A DNA stretch of 64,000 nt from Salinispora cortesiana. Lineage in GTDB: Bacteria > Actinomycetota > Actinomycetes > Mycobacteriales > Micromonosporaceae. How positions within the stretch are numbered: the stretch's first letter is position 1; each line of letters starts with the position of its first letter. Below are positions 34,056-43,201 of this stretch, piece after piece. The notes under the pieces are model-generated. The model was not told the DNA's origin, did not search any database, and was given only the letters and a program-made list of their open reading frames with translations. Made by a program: the position numbers and the translations under genes. The stretch spans positions 43,317 to 107,316 of the forward strand of contig NZ_AXVR01000010.1 of the NCBI RefSeq assembly GCF_000484695.1. Direction: 5' to 3'.

Positions 34056-35744
34056 ATGAACCTGAGCGCCGAACGGCCGTGGCTGGGTAGCTACGCACCG
34101 GGAGTGCCGACGACCATCACCCCGACCGAGGAGTCCCTGGTCGACCTGTTGCGGGAGGCCGTTCACCGGTTCGGCGACCGGACCGCACTGGACTTCTTCG
34201 GCGCCACCACCAGCTACCGTGACCTGGCGGCACAGGTGGACCGGGCGGCCGAGGCGCTACGCCGCCTCGACGTCGGCCAAGGCGACCGGGTCGCACTGGT
34301 CCTGCCGAACTGCCCGCAACATGTGGTGGCCTTCTACGCGGTGCTGAGACTCGGTGCGGTCGTGGTCGAGCACAACCCGCTCTACACCGAGCAGGAACTC
34401 GCCCACCAACTCGCCGACCACGGTGCCCAGGTCGCTGTGGTCTGGAACAAGGTCGCCCCACTAGTGCAGCGCACCGCCAACGCCACCAAGGTCGAGACGG
34501 TCGTCGCAGTCGATCTCAGCGCGGCCCTACCCTGGCTCAAACGCTGGGCGTTGCGGCTACCGGTGCCCCGAGCCCGCACCGCCCGCGCCGCGATCACCGC
34601 TCCCGCACCGGGCACCCTGTCCTGGGAGCGCCTGCTGGCCGACAGCGGGCCGCTGGCCGCCGACCACCCCGCGCCAGAGCCGGAGGACACCGCGCTGTTG
34701 CAGTACACCGGTGGCACCACCGGCACCCCGAAGGGAGCGATCCTCACCCACCGTAACCTGCGCGTCAACGCCGCACAGGGCCGCGCGTGGGTGCCGGGAC
34801 TCCGCGACGGCGCCGAGACCGTGTACGGCGTGCTACCACTGTTCCACGCGTACGGGCTGACGTTCTGCCTGACCTTCTCGGTCAACATCGGCGCAACCCT
34901 GGTGCTGCTGCCCCGCTTCGACGTGAACGAGACCCTCCAGGCGATACGTCGCCGTCCGCCGACGTTTCTGCCGGCGGTGCCGCCGATCTACGAGAAGCTC
35001 GCTGTCGCTGCCCGGGAACGTGGGGTCGACCTGACCTCCATCCGATACGCCATCTCCGGGGCGATGTCGCTGCCCCCGGCCACCGTGGCGCTGTGGGAGT
35101 CAGTGACCGGCGGGCTGCTGGTCGAGGGGTACGGGATGACCGAGACCTCCCCGGTGGCGTTGGGTAATCCGGTGTCCACGGCCCGGCAACCCGGCACGGT
35201 GGGCATTCCCTTCCCCGCCACCAATATCCGCATCGTTGACCCGAAGGACCCGGCCCGGGACCGCGCCCCCGGTGAGGCAGGCGAGTTGCTGATCAGCGGG
35301 CCGCAGGTCTTCGTCGGGTACTGGTGCCGGCCGGAGGAGACAGCGGCGGTGCTGCTGCCCGGCGGTTGGCTCCGAACCGGGGACATTGTGGAGATGAACT
35401 CGGACGGCTTCGTACGGATCGTTGACCGGATCAAAGAATTGATCATTACTGGTGGATTCAACGTCTATCCGTCCGAGGTGGAGGAGGCACTGCGACAGGT
35501 CCCCGGCGTCCGCGACGCCGCGGTGGTCGGTCTACCCGGCGCCGCCGGGGGCGAGGAGGTCGTCGCCGCGGTGGTGCTGCACCCCGACTGCACCACCGAC
35601 GAGGCGGGCATCCGGGCCAAGTGCCGGGAGCAGCTGACCGCGTACAAGGTGCCGCGCCGGGTGGTGGTGGTCAACGACCTGCCCCGCTCCCAGATCGGCA
35701 AGGTCCTGCGCCGGGAGGTCCGCGACCAACTGCTCGTCACCTGA
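34056..35744 (+). CDS. Long-chain fatty-acid-CoA ligase (FadD type)
   Basis: ANL-superfamily enzyme of 562 residues that activates fatty acids to acyl-CoA through an acyl-AMP. Signatures: YTGGTTGTPKGAILTHRNL (P-loop), VEGYGMTETSPVALGNP, GWLRTGDIVEMNSDGF and the C-terminal lysine in RSQIGKVLRREVR. ATG 34056 is chosen, GGGAGG lying 9 bases upstream; GTG 34038 and ATG 34047 are in frame too. It may supply acyl-CoA for the desaturase downstream, though the two are on opposite strands. Confidence 0.92.
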   Translation: MNLSAERPWLGSYAPGVPTTITPTEESLVDLLREAVHRFGDRTALDFFGATTSYRDLAAQVDRAAEALRRLDVGQGDRVALVLPNCPQHVVAFYAVLRLGAVVVEHNPLYTEQELAHQLADHGAQVAVVWNKVAPLVQRTANATKVETVVAVDLSAALPWLKRWALRLPVPRARTARAAITAPAPGTLSWERLLADSGPLAADHPAPEPEDTALLQYTGGTTGTPKGAILTHRNLRVNAAQGRAWVPGLRDGAETVYGVLPLFHAYGLTFCLTFSVNIGATLVLLPRFDVNETLQAIRRRPPTFLPAVPPIYEKLAVAARERGVDLTSIRYAISGAMSLPPATVALWESVTGGLLVEGYGMTETSPVALGNPVSTARQPGTVGIPFPATNIRIVDPKDPARDRAPGEAGELLISGPQVFVGYWCRPEETAAVLLPGGWLRTGDIVEMNSDGFVRIVDRIKELIITGGFNVYPSEVEEALRQVPGVRDAAVVGLPGAAGGEEVVAAVVLHPDCTTDEAGIRAKCREQLTAYKVPRRVVVVNDLPRSQIGKVLRREVRDQLLVT

Positions 35745-36097
35745 CCGGACACCGGCTGACCGAGCCGATGCCACGTCAGCGGCACCACAGAGTTCAGCCG
35801 GCCGGATTTGTCCGGGAGCGGCGTCACACCCAGGGGCGGGTGCCACGGCGGCGCGACGCAGCAGTGGCGCGGTGACCCGCAGCCGGGCTCGGAGACGCTC
35901 GAAGGGCCCGCCCACCACCGTTCTGGAGGCGACGAGCGCCGGCCTGCCAGTGGTGCCGACGCGGCACTTGACAGCAAAGCACATGGGATGTCTGCGCCAA
36001 CAGACCCGAGGGCTGGAACAGCTCTACCCCGGGGTCGCGGGAGCCATCCGGCCCCCGCGAGCGCGACCGTCACCGGCCTGGCTTGACCTACGCCAGC
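35745..36097. other. Intergenic stretch with no recognisable feature
   Basis: Between the convergent ligase and desaturase genes. Short open frames on the plus strand (35808-36086, 35872-36183) show no domain, no ribosome site and biased composition. No clear hairpin was seen. Confidence 0.5.
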
Positions 36098-37240
36098 TCA
36101 GGCACCAGAGGTGCGCAGCGCCGGTGCGGACCGGTTGCTGGCCCGGTCGCGCGGCCGGCGGTTGGGCAACGACAGCCGGATGACCTTCTTCCAGGCGGAG
36201 AAGACCTGCCGGGGCAGCGATCCGGTGGTGTACTTCAGACCGTACCGGTCGAAGAGCGCCCGGACCTCCGGGACGACCTCCCGGTAGCGGTTGCTCGGCA
36301 GGTCCGGGAAGAGGTGGTGCTCGATCTGGTGGGAGAGGTTGCCGGACATGATGTGCAGCAACCGGCTACCGCTGATGTTCGCCGAGCCGAGCATCTGCCG
36401 CAGGTACCATTCGCCGCGGGTCTCCCCCTCGATCGAGGTCTTCTCGAAGGTCTCCACGCCCTCCGGGAAGTGCCCGCACATGATCACGGAGTGGCTCCAC
36501 AGGTTCCGGACCAGGTTCGCGGTGAAGGTCGCGGCGAGTGTGCTCAGAAACGATGGTCCGGACAGCAGTGGGTGCAGCACGTAGTCCTTCAGGACCTGAC
36601 GGCGGATCTTACGGCCGACCGCTCGGGCCCGGGCCCGGAACGCCGGATCCCGGTGCCGGCCCTTCTTCAGGTTGCGCCCCAGTTCCAGGTCGTACGCGGC
36701 GATGCCGTACTCGAAGAAGCAGGCGTTGATCAGATTCCACAGCGGCTGCCCCAGGTAGAGCGGGTGCCACCGCTGGTCCTCATCGACACGCATGATGCCG
36801 TACCCGAGGTCGTTATCCTTACCGATCACGTTGGTGTAGCGGTGGTGCAGCTCGTTGTGTGAGTGCTTCCACTGCTCGGCCGGAGAGACGTGGTCCCACT
36901 CCCAGGTCGTGGAATGGATCTTCGGGTCCCGCATCCAGTCCCACTGGCCGTGCAGGATGTTGTGCCCGATCTCCATGTTCTCCAGGATCTTGGCGATCGA
37001 CAGACCGGCCGTCCCGATGATCCACGCCGGCGGGAACAGCGAGAAGAGCAACACCGCCCGACTGCCCAGTTCCAGACGCCGCTGCGTCCGGATCAGCCGG
37101 CGAATGTAGCGGGCGTCCCGTTCCCCCAGGTCGGCCATCACCCGGTCCCGGATCGCGTCCAGTTCCTTTCCGATCACCTCAATGTCTTCGGCGGTGAGGT
37201 GAGCGATCGGGTTGACGGGCTTGCGTTGCATGACGGTCAC
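36098..37240 (-). CDS. Fatty-acid/acyl-CoA desaturase (DesA3 type)
   Basis: Integral membrane di-iron desaturase of 380 residues. The three histidine boxes are GHNILHG, HSHNELHHRYTN and LSHQIEHHLFPDLP. The sequence matches the actinobacterial DesA3 group, which inserts a delta-9 double bond in stearoyl-CoA. The start is GTG 37240 with CGGAG seven bases upstream. It is preceded by 15 bp by its reductase, the same pair as Rv3229c-Rv3230c in mycobacteria. Confidence 0.93.
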   Translation of the reverse strand: MTVMQRKPVNPIAHLTAEDIEVIGKELDAIRDRVMADLGERDARYIRRLIRTQRRLELGSRAVLLFSLFPPAWIIGTAGLSIAKILENMEIGHNILHGQWDWMRDPKIHSTTWEWDHVSPAEQWKHSHNELHHRYTNVIGKDNDLGYGIMRVDEDQRWHPLYLGQPLWNLINACFFEYGIAAYDLELGRNLKKGRHRDPAFRARARAVGRKIRRQVLKDYVLHPLLSGPSFLSTLAATFTANLVRNLWSHSVIMCGHFPEGVETFEKTSIEGETRGEWYLRQMLGSANISGSRLLHIMSGNLSHQIEHHLFPDLPSNRYREVVPEVRALFDRYGLKYTTGSLPRQVFSAWKKVIRLSLPNRRPRDRASNRSAPALRTSGA

Positions 37241-37255
37241 GTCGGTACTCCGGAA

Positions 37256-38347
37256 TCAGTGGTCGAGGTCGCAGGGGCCGGCAGCGGCCGACACGCAGGT
37301 CTGGACGAGGACACCGTCACCGGGAACCGCTGTGGTGAGCGACCCGTTGCGCAGGTCACGGACGGCACCCTGGCGCAGCGGCAGGACGCAGCCGTAGCAG
37401 ATGCCCATGCGGCAACCGGACGGCATGAGTACACCGGCCGTCTCCCCCGCCTCCAGCAGCGGGGTGCTGCCGTCGGCGGCGACGGTCACACCGCTGCGGC
37501 CGAAGGTGACGGTGCCGCCCTCACCGGGCGAAATGATGGTCGGGCGGAACCGCTCGGTGTGCAGTCGCTCGCCGCGGCCGGCGGCGGTCCAGTGCGCGGT
37601 CAGGCCGTCGAGGAGCCCGGCCGGGCCGCACGCCCACGTCTCCCGCTCGAGATGGTCCGGCACCAGCGCGGCCAGGTCGGCGAGGCTGAGCTGACCGTCA
37701 TCCCTGGTGTGCCGCTCCACCAGCCGGAGCGCGCCGCCGGCGGCCAGGTCCCGCAGCGCCGCACCGAAGATCACGTCCGCTGCGGTGGGCGCCGAGTGGA
37801 CCAGCGTGACGTCCGCCCCGGCGAGGGCCCCACTGCGCAGCATCCCCATGACGGGAGTGATTCCGCTGCCCGCGGTCATCAGCAGCACCCGCGCCGGCGG
37901 TGTGGCCGGTAGCACGAAGTCGCCCTGCGCCTGGTCAAGCTGCACAATCGTGCCGGGCTGAGCGTGCCGCACCAGATGGTTGCTGACCAGACCGTCCGGG
38001 ATCGCCTTGACGGTGATCGTGATCGGGTCGTGGCGGCCCGCCGGAGCCGAGGTCACCGAGTAGGACCGCCACTGCCGCACGCCGTCGACATCCACGCCGA
38101 GCCGGACGTACTGCCCCGGACGGTGTCCCTGCCAGTCCCGCCCCGGCTGGATCACGACGGTGGCGGCGTCCGGGGTCTCCGGGCGCACCTCGACGATCCG
38201 GCCCCGTAGTTCGGCGCCGGCACGCAGCGGGGCGACCAGGTCGAGGTAGTCGTCGGGCAGCAGCGGGGTGGTGACCGCCGCGGCGAGCCGCAGCAGCCCG
38301 CGACGCAGGGACGCCGGCGCGGACGGACGCTGGACGGTGGTGGTCAT
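37256..38347 (-). CDS. Ferredoxin reductase with C-terminal [2Fe-2S] domain, desaturase partner
   Basis: Protein of 363 residues passing electrons from NAD(P)H to the desaturase. The FAD domain has RPGQYVRLGVDVDGVRQWRS and YSVTS. The NAD part has LLMTAGSGITPVMGML and TWACGPAGLLD. A plant-type [2Fe-2S] domain closes the protein with PSGCRMGICYGC and a distal Cys (VQTCVS). It is the first gene of the two-gene desaturase operon and divergent from a PucR regulator. Confidence 0.93.
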   Translation of the reverse strand: MTTTVQRPSAPASLRRGLLRLAAAVTTPLLPDDYLDLVAPLRAGAELRGRIVEVRPETPDAATVVIQPGRDWQGHRPGQYVRLGVDVDGVRQWRSYSVTSAPAGRHDPITITVKAIPDGLVSNHLVRHAQPGTIVQLDQAQGDFVLPATPPARVLLMTAGSGITPVMGMLRSGALAGADVTLVHSAPTAADVIFGAALRDLAAGGALRLVERHTRDDGQLSLADLAALVPDHLERETWACGPAGLLDGLTAHWTAAGRGERLHTERFRPTIISPGEGGTVTFGRSGVTVAADGSTPLLEAGETAGVLMPSGCRMGICYGCVLPLRQGAVRDLRNGSLTTAVPGDGVLVQTCVSAAAGPCDLDH

Positions 38348-38434
38348 ACCCCCGATCGTCGCGGCACACTGGCATAAAATCTTGACCTGGGAAGGTGAAC
38401 CCGACGCGCGAATTTATACGAAGGGAACAAGATC

Positions 38435-39679
38435 GTGGCCGAACGGTCCGAGGCAACCCGGCGGGCGGCCGGGCTGGACCTGGATGATCGAGTTGCCGCG
38501 GAGCTCCGCAACCGGCTCGCCCTGCTCGCCGAGCACACCGTCACCGCCATCACCGCCGAGGTACCCAGCTACTCCGGCACCCTCACCGGACAGATGCGGG
38601 ACAAGATCGAGAATGCGGTACGAATCGCCCTCGGCACCTTCCTCCAACTCGTCGAACGCTCCTACGGGGCCGACCCCAGCACCCCACTCGTTCCCGCCGT
38701 CGAGGCTGCGTACGCGCTCGGCAGCGGAGAGGCCCGCTCCGGCCGCAGCGTGGACGCGTTACTCGCCGCGTACCGGGTGGGTGCCCGAGTTTCCTGGCGG
38801 GAGATGTCCGCCATCGCCGTACGCGGAGAGCTGCCGGCCGCCACGGTGGCCGAGTTCGCCGAGCTGATGTTCGCCTACATCGACGAGCTCTCCGCCGCCA
38901 GCGTCGCCGGGCACGCCGACGAATTGGCCAGTACCGGCCTCATCCGCCGCCGAAACCTGGAACGACTCACCCAGCAGCTGGTCACCGGAGCCGACGAAGA
39001 AGTACTGCTGCGCAGCGCCGAGCGGGCCGACTGGCCACCGCCGCACACCCTCACCGTCGTGCTGCTGCCCCGGTCGAACCTACGCCCGGTGCTCAAGCTG
39101 CTGCCCACGCAGACGCTGGAGAGCGCCGACGACCTGCCCGGTGGCGGGCCCGGTGACGAGACCGCCGGCCTGCTCGTCCCGGATGCCCACGGCGACCGGC
39201 GACGGCAGCTTGCCCGACTGCTGCGCGGTCGGCAGGCGGTGCTCGGCCCGGCCCGCCCGTGGACCCAGGTCGCCTACTCCTGGCAGCGGACCACCCGGGC
39301 GCTCGCTCTGGGTCTGCGTCCGGACGGTGCCGGTGCACCCCTGGACACCGAGGCGCACCTCGCCGAGCTGCTACTCAGCCACGACCCGGAAGGCCTGGCG
39401 GACCTGCGGGCACGGGTGCTGGCGCCGCTGGCGGCGCTGCCACCCACCACCGCCGATCGGTTGACCGAGACGCTGCGCTCCTGGCTGCTGCACCACGGCC
39501 GCCGCGACGATGTCGCCGCCGACCTCTTCGTGCACCCACAGACCGTGCGCTACCGAATGGGCCAGCTGCGCGAACTGTACGGGGAGCGGCTCACCGACCC
39601 CGTCACGGTGCTCGACCTGACCCTGGCTCTGGCATTCCCACCCCGCGGACGGATCAACGAACTACTGCCGCAGGACTGA
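38435..39679 (+). CDS. PucR/CdaR-type transcriptional regulator
   Basis: Regulator of 414 residues starting at GTG 38435 (GAAGGGAA upstream). Residues 1-180 are helical (RsbRD/GGDEF-like sensory part), with SGRSVDALLAAYRVGARVSW. The C-terminus is the PucR HTH: ADLFVHPQTVRYRMGQLREL and LDLTLALAFP. The same layout is found in regulators next to DesA3-type desaturases in actinobacteria, so it probably controls the divergent reductase-desaturase operon across the 87-bp gap. A membrane-fluidity or fatty-acid signal is an inference. Confidence 0.87.
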   Translation: MAERSEATRRAAGLDLDDRVAAELRNRLALLAEHTVTAITAEVPSYSGTLTGQMRDKIENAVRIALGTFLQLVERSYGADPSTPLVPAVEAAYALGSGEARSGRSVDALLAAYRVGARVSWREMSAIAVRGELPAATVAEFAELMFAYIDELSAASVAGHADELASTGLIRRRNLERLTQQLVTGADEEVLLRSAERADWPPPHTLTVVLLPRSNLRPVLKLLPTQTLESADDLPGGGPGDETAGLLVPDAHGDRRRQLARLLRGRQAVLGPARPWTQVAYSWQRTTRALALGLRPDGAGAPLDTEAHLAELLLSHDPEGLADLRARVLAPLAALPPTTADRLTETLRSWLLHHGRRDDVAADLFVHPQTVRYRMGQLRELYGERLTDPVTVLDLTLALAFPPRGRINELLPQD

Positions 39680-39710
39680 CCGGCAGTGGTCCGGTCATCG
39701 TGACCAAAAC

Positions 39711-39750
39711 GGCCGGGAGGGTGCCCGCGTCCGCAGGCACCCTCCCGGCC
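39711..39750. terminator. Bidirectional terminator, perfect 15-bp stem
   Basis: GGCCGGGAGGGTGCC (39711-39725) and GGCACCCTCCCGGCC (39736-39750) pair perfectly between the convergent PucR gene and the secreted-protein pair. Confidence 0.8.
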
Positions 39751-39769
39751 TACACCGGTACCGTCGTCG

Positions 39770-40543
39770 TCACCGACGGCGGGGGCGCCGGGTCAGACCG
39801 AAGCCGACGACTCCCGCCACGGCAGCGAGGATGCCGCCGACCGTGCTCCAGGCCCAACGCGATCCGAGCTCAGGCAGCCAACCGAAGAAGCCGTCGTCGT
39901 CGCCCTCGGCCAGCTCCGTCGGAGCGGCGTCGAGGATGGTGCCAGCCTCGGTGGGCAGCACCAACGGCTCCGCCAAGACGCCGTCGTCGCGGGACCCCTC
40001 ACCCACCGCGCCGACCAGTAGGTCAACCTCGATCGGCAGGCCAAGGTCTTCCTCCGGCAACTCGGCCACGGAGAGCCGGACGTAATAGGTCCCCGGTAGC
40101 GGATCGGCGGACCACGGCTCCGCCCAGGAGCGCACCTGCCGCAGGGTGCACCCGAGCGAGACGCTCTCAGCCTCGGCGGTAGCCGTCGGCGTCTGGGCAC
40201 CGGCGGTGCAGGCCTGACGCCGCCGCAGCCCGTCGAAGACCTCCACGGTCCATGTGGACTCACCACTACGCTGCTTGGGGAACGACACGGTCGCGGTGAT
40301 CTCGTGGCGCTCGCCGGCCGCCGCCGGGAACGACCAGTACAGGTAGTCACCGGTTGCGGCGTCCATCTGCACCGGCTGCCCGGCAGTGATATCGGTGGCG
40401 GTCAGGAAGGAGGTCCCCGCTCGGGTGACCGGGGTCGCCCCCGGTGAGGGTGTCGGAGTAGCCCGGGCCGCCCCGGGCAGGACCAGCAGGGCCAGGCCGA
40501 CAGCGGCCAGGACGGCTCCACCCTGCATTGACCGGAAGCGCAT
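39770..40543 (-). CDS. Secreted C-terminally anchored protein, partner of the vWA protein
   Basis: Protein of 257 residues with a signal peptide (GGAVLAAVGLALLVLPGAARA), a beta-rich outside part and one C-terminal membrane helix (STVGGILAAVAGVVGFGL) followed by Arg residues. The ATG read from 40543 overlaps the stop of the vWA gene (TGATG), with GGAGGGAGAAG upstream, so the two are translated together. No domain of known function was recognised. It shares the design of the vWA protein: outside domain, then helix, then basic end. Confidence 0.75.
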   Translation of the reverse strand: MRFRSMQGGAVLAAVGLALLVLPGAARATPTPSPGATPVTRAGTSFLTATDITAGQPVQMDAATGDYLYWSFPAAAGERHEITATVSFPKQRSGESTWTVEVFDGLRRRQACTAGAQTPTATAEAESVSLGCTLRQVRSWAEPWSADPLPGTYYVRLSVAELPEEDLGLPIEVDLLVGAVGEGSRDDGVLAEPLVLPTEAGTILDAAPTELAEGDDDGFFGWLPELGSRWAWSTVGGILAAVAGVVGFGLTRRPRRR

Positions 40544-41826
40544 CACTTCTCCCTCCAGGTCGCCACCCACCACCGGGTGAGTACCCCGGACGCCAGTCCG
40601 GCCACCAGACCGGTCACCGTCAGCAGGACGAGCAGTACCCAGCCACGACCGAGATCCGGGGCAGCCGGAGCCGGCGAGGACGCGACCATGTCCACGGTCA
40701 ACTCAACCGGCATCCCCGGCGAGGTCTGAGTCCCCGGCTGGGGCGCGAAGGCGTTACTCACCACGAGACAGACGACGGTGGCTTCGGCGTCGGTCGTGGT
40801 GGACGGGGTTGGGGAGGGCCCATCCTCCGGCTCCTCCCCCGCCGACCAGCGCAGACCGGCGGAGACGACGTCGGTCCGGCCGCTACCGGCGTCCACGCCA
40901 CGCACCAGCTCCCGACCGTCGGTGGCCACCGCCCGCAGCAGCACCGCGTGGTCGGGGTTGACCGGCCGGTCCAACGCCACGCTGACAGAGGCACGCAGCT
41001 CCTGCCCGGGATACACCGGCACCCGATACCAACGGTGCTCCGAGAACTTCTCCCGGTCGCTGTAGACGCCGGCGCCCAGGAGCGGGGCGTCGGCGCAGAC
41101 CGAGGTGCCGGCGACCACAGCCGGCGTGACCGTGTGCGTATCCCCGGCCCGGTCGACCAATTGCTTGATCCGACCAGTCAGCTCGTCCGCGCTCTGCGCC
41201 GCGGTATACGTGCCACCAGTGGCCGCAGCGATGCAGAGCAGCTGCTGGCGCACCTTCTCGTCTGGGGCCAGGCCAAGGGTGTCCACGACCAGCTTCGTCC
41301 CCTGCGCAGCCAGCTCTCGGGCCACCTCACAGGGGTCCGGCGGGGCGCAGGTGTCCTCACCGTCGGTGATCAGCACGATCCGCCGGGCGGTGCTACCGGT
41401 GCCGAGATCCTCGGCGGCCGAGCGCAGTGCCAGCCCGACCGGGGTGTACCCAGTCGGCCGAAGGGTCGCCACCGCCGCCTTGGCCTGCACCCGGTCGACC
41501 GGCCCGACCGGCACGATCTGCTGGGTGTCCTGGCAGCCCTTCTCCTTGTTATCACCGGGATAGGTGGCACCGAGGACTCGAATGCCCAGTTCAGTCTCAT
41601 CCGGTAGCGCGTCCACCACCTCGTTGAACGCCTGCTGGGCAACCGAGATCCGGCTTCGCCCGTCGATGTCGGTGGCCCGCATCGACCCGCTGACATCAAG
41701 GACCAGCTCGACCTTCGGCGGCTCGACCGGGGTCTCCCAATCCGCGAGGGCCGGTGCTGGACCAATCATCACGCTCGTCGCCAGCAGCCCGACGAGAGCT
41801 GCCGCCAATCGTCTCGTCTTGATCAT
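40543..41826 (-). CDS. Secreted membrane-anchored von Willebrand factor A protein
   Basis: Protein of 427 residues. The ATG read from 41826 gives a clean signal peptide (LAAALVGLLATSVMIGPAPALA); nine upstream residues in frame are excluded. The vWA domain (about 38-220) has the MIDAS motif DVSGSM and ITDGEDTC with conserved Asp. A beta-rich region follows, then a C-terminal helix (GWVLLVLLTVTGLVAGLASG). It likely binds a protein ligand in a metal-dependent way at the cell surface. Confidence 0.87.
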   Translation of the reverse strand: MIKTRRLAAALVGLLATSVMIGPAPALADWETPVEPPKVELVLDVSGSMRATDIDGRSRISVAQQAFNEVVDALPDETELGIRVLGATYPGDNKEKGCQDTQQIVPVGPVDRVQAKAAVATLRPTGYTPVGLALRSAAEDLGTGSTARRIVLITDGEDTCAPPDPCEVARELAAQGTKLVVDTLGLAPDEKVRQQLLCIAAATGGTYTAAQSADELTGRIKQLVDRAGDTHTVTPAVVAGTSVCADAPLLGAGVYSDREKFSEHRWYRVPVYPGQELRASVSVALDRPVNPDHAVLLRAVATDGRELVRGVDAGSGRTDVVSAGLRWSAGEEPEDGPSPTPSTTTDAEATVVCLVVSNAFAPQPGTQTSPGMPVELTVDMVASSPAPAAPDLGRGWVLLVLLTVTGLVAGLASGVLTRWWVATWREK

Positions 41827-41926
41827 CGCGCGCAGTCTAGGGCAGCTCCACATCGGACAAGCACTCGGGTTGGGTGACGCAGATCACGCATGCTTCCAAT
41901 CAGGCCCGTGCCTAGCGTCGGGTGAC

Positions 41927-43174
41927 GTGGTTGATCAGTCGATCGAGTATCAGGAACCGCCGACCTCCGGGCCGCCGGTGCGGCCACTCTCCCAGAATCG
42001 TGAATTCGTCATTCTCTGGGTGAGCCAGTCAATCTCCGCGCTGGGTAGCGCCGTCTCCTCGGTGAGCTTCGTCCTGCTGACTCTGGCCATCACCGGTTCA
42101 GCAGCACACGCGGGTGCCGTCGCGTCAATCGCCGCCATCACCACTGTGGTGTGTCGACTCCCGGCGGGCTCCCTGGCGGATCGACACGACCGACGACTTC
42201 TCATGATCGTGGCAGATCTGGGACGCGCGCTGGCACTGAGCAGCCTGGTCATCGCCGGCGTCATCGGCCAGGTTACATTCGTCCACATTGTGGCGGTGGT
42301 GGCCACGGAAGCGGCCCTGAGTAGTTGCTTTCAACCAGCGGAGACGGCATCCCTTCGGTTTGTCGTGGCGCGCGACAGGTGCCCCAGGCCGCCGCCCGAA
42401 ACGAATCCCGCACGCAGCTCGCGACGCTGGTGGGACCCGCCCTCGGCGGCATCCTCTTCAGCACCGGCCGGCTGGTGCCGTTCCTGGTGGATGCCGTCTC
42501 CTACCTCGTCTCCGCAGTAGGACTGACCCTGATCCGACGCCCCCTGCGCAACAACACCGGGGATCGTACGCCGCACCGAAGCCGCGGTTTCGTCAGCGCG
42601 GGTCTGCGGTGGCTGTGGCAGGAGCAGTTCGCCCGGGGCGCGGTGCTCTGGTTCGCCGGTGTTACCTTCGTCTCAGTCGATCGGGCTGGTCTGCGTCCTT
42701 CTGGCCGAGCGCCACGGCGCGGGGCCGGCCGCCACGGGGCTGCTGTTCTCGATTACGAGCACGGGCGGGCTGGTGGGCGCGTTGGCGGCACCCCGGCTGG
42801 TCGCGCGGTTCCAGCCACGGACGCTGATCACGGCGTTCGGGTGGGTTGCCGCGCTGGTGACTCCGCTGTTGGCGGTGGCACACTCGGCGTATCTCATCGG
42901 TGTCATCGGCGCGCTGGTCTTCTTCCTCGGGCCCACGGCCAACGCCGCGATCATCGGCTACATACTCACCCGCGCCGAGCCCGCCCTCCAGGGGCGGGTG
43001 AGTGCCGCTGTGCACTTCCTCGGCGGGAGCCTGCTACCGATAGCCCCCGCACTCGCCGGGGTACTGGTCCAGTGGCTCGATGCCGTCCCGACTGTGCTGC
43101 TGTACTCGTCGGCCCTGCTCGCCCTCGCGATCTTCGCGACGGCAGCGCGCAACCTCGGCGTGCGTCCGCGATGA
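41927..43174 (+). pseudogene. MFS transporter broken by two single-base frameshifts
   Basis: Three frames in order give one full-length 12-helix MFS_3 protein. Frame 1: LSQNREFVILWVSQSISALG to SLRFVVARD. Frame 2: RNESRTQLATLVGPALGGIL to VLWFAGVTFV. Frame 3: SQSIGLVCVLLAERHGAGP to the stop at 43174. The first break is one missing C near 42378 (GACAGGTGCC where GACCAGGTGCC would continue), the second near 42672. All helices are otherwise well preserved, so decay is recent or these are sequencing errors. GTG 41927 is the likely start. Confidence 0.85.
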
Positions 43175-43201
43175 ACCCGGGTCGCGGCCAGCCAGCACAG
43201 G

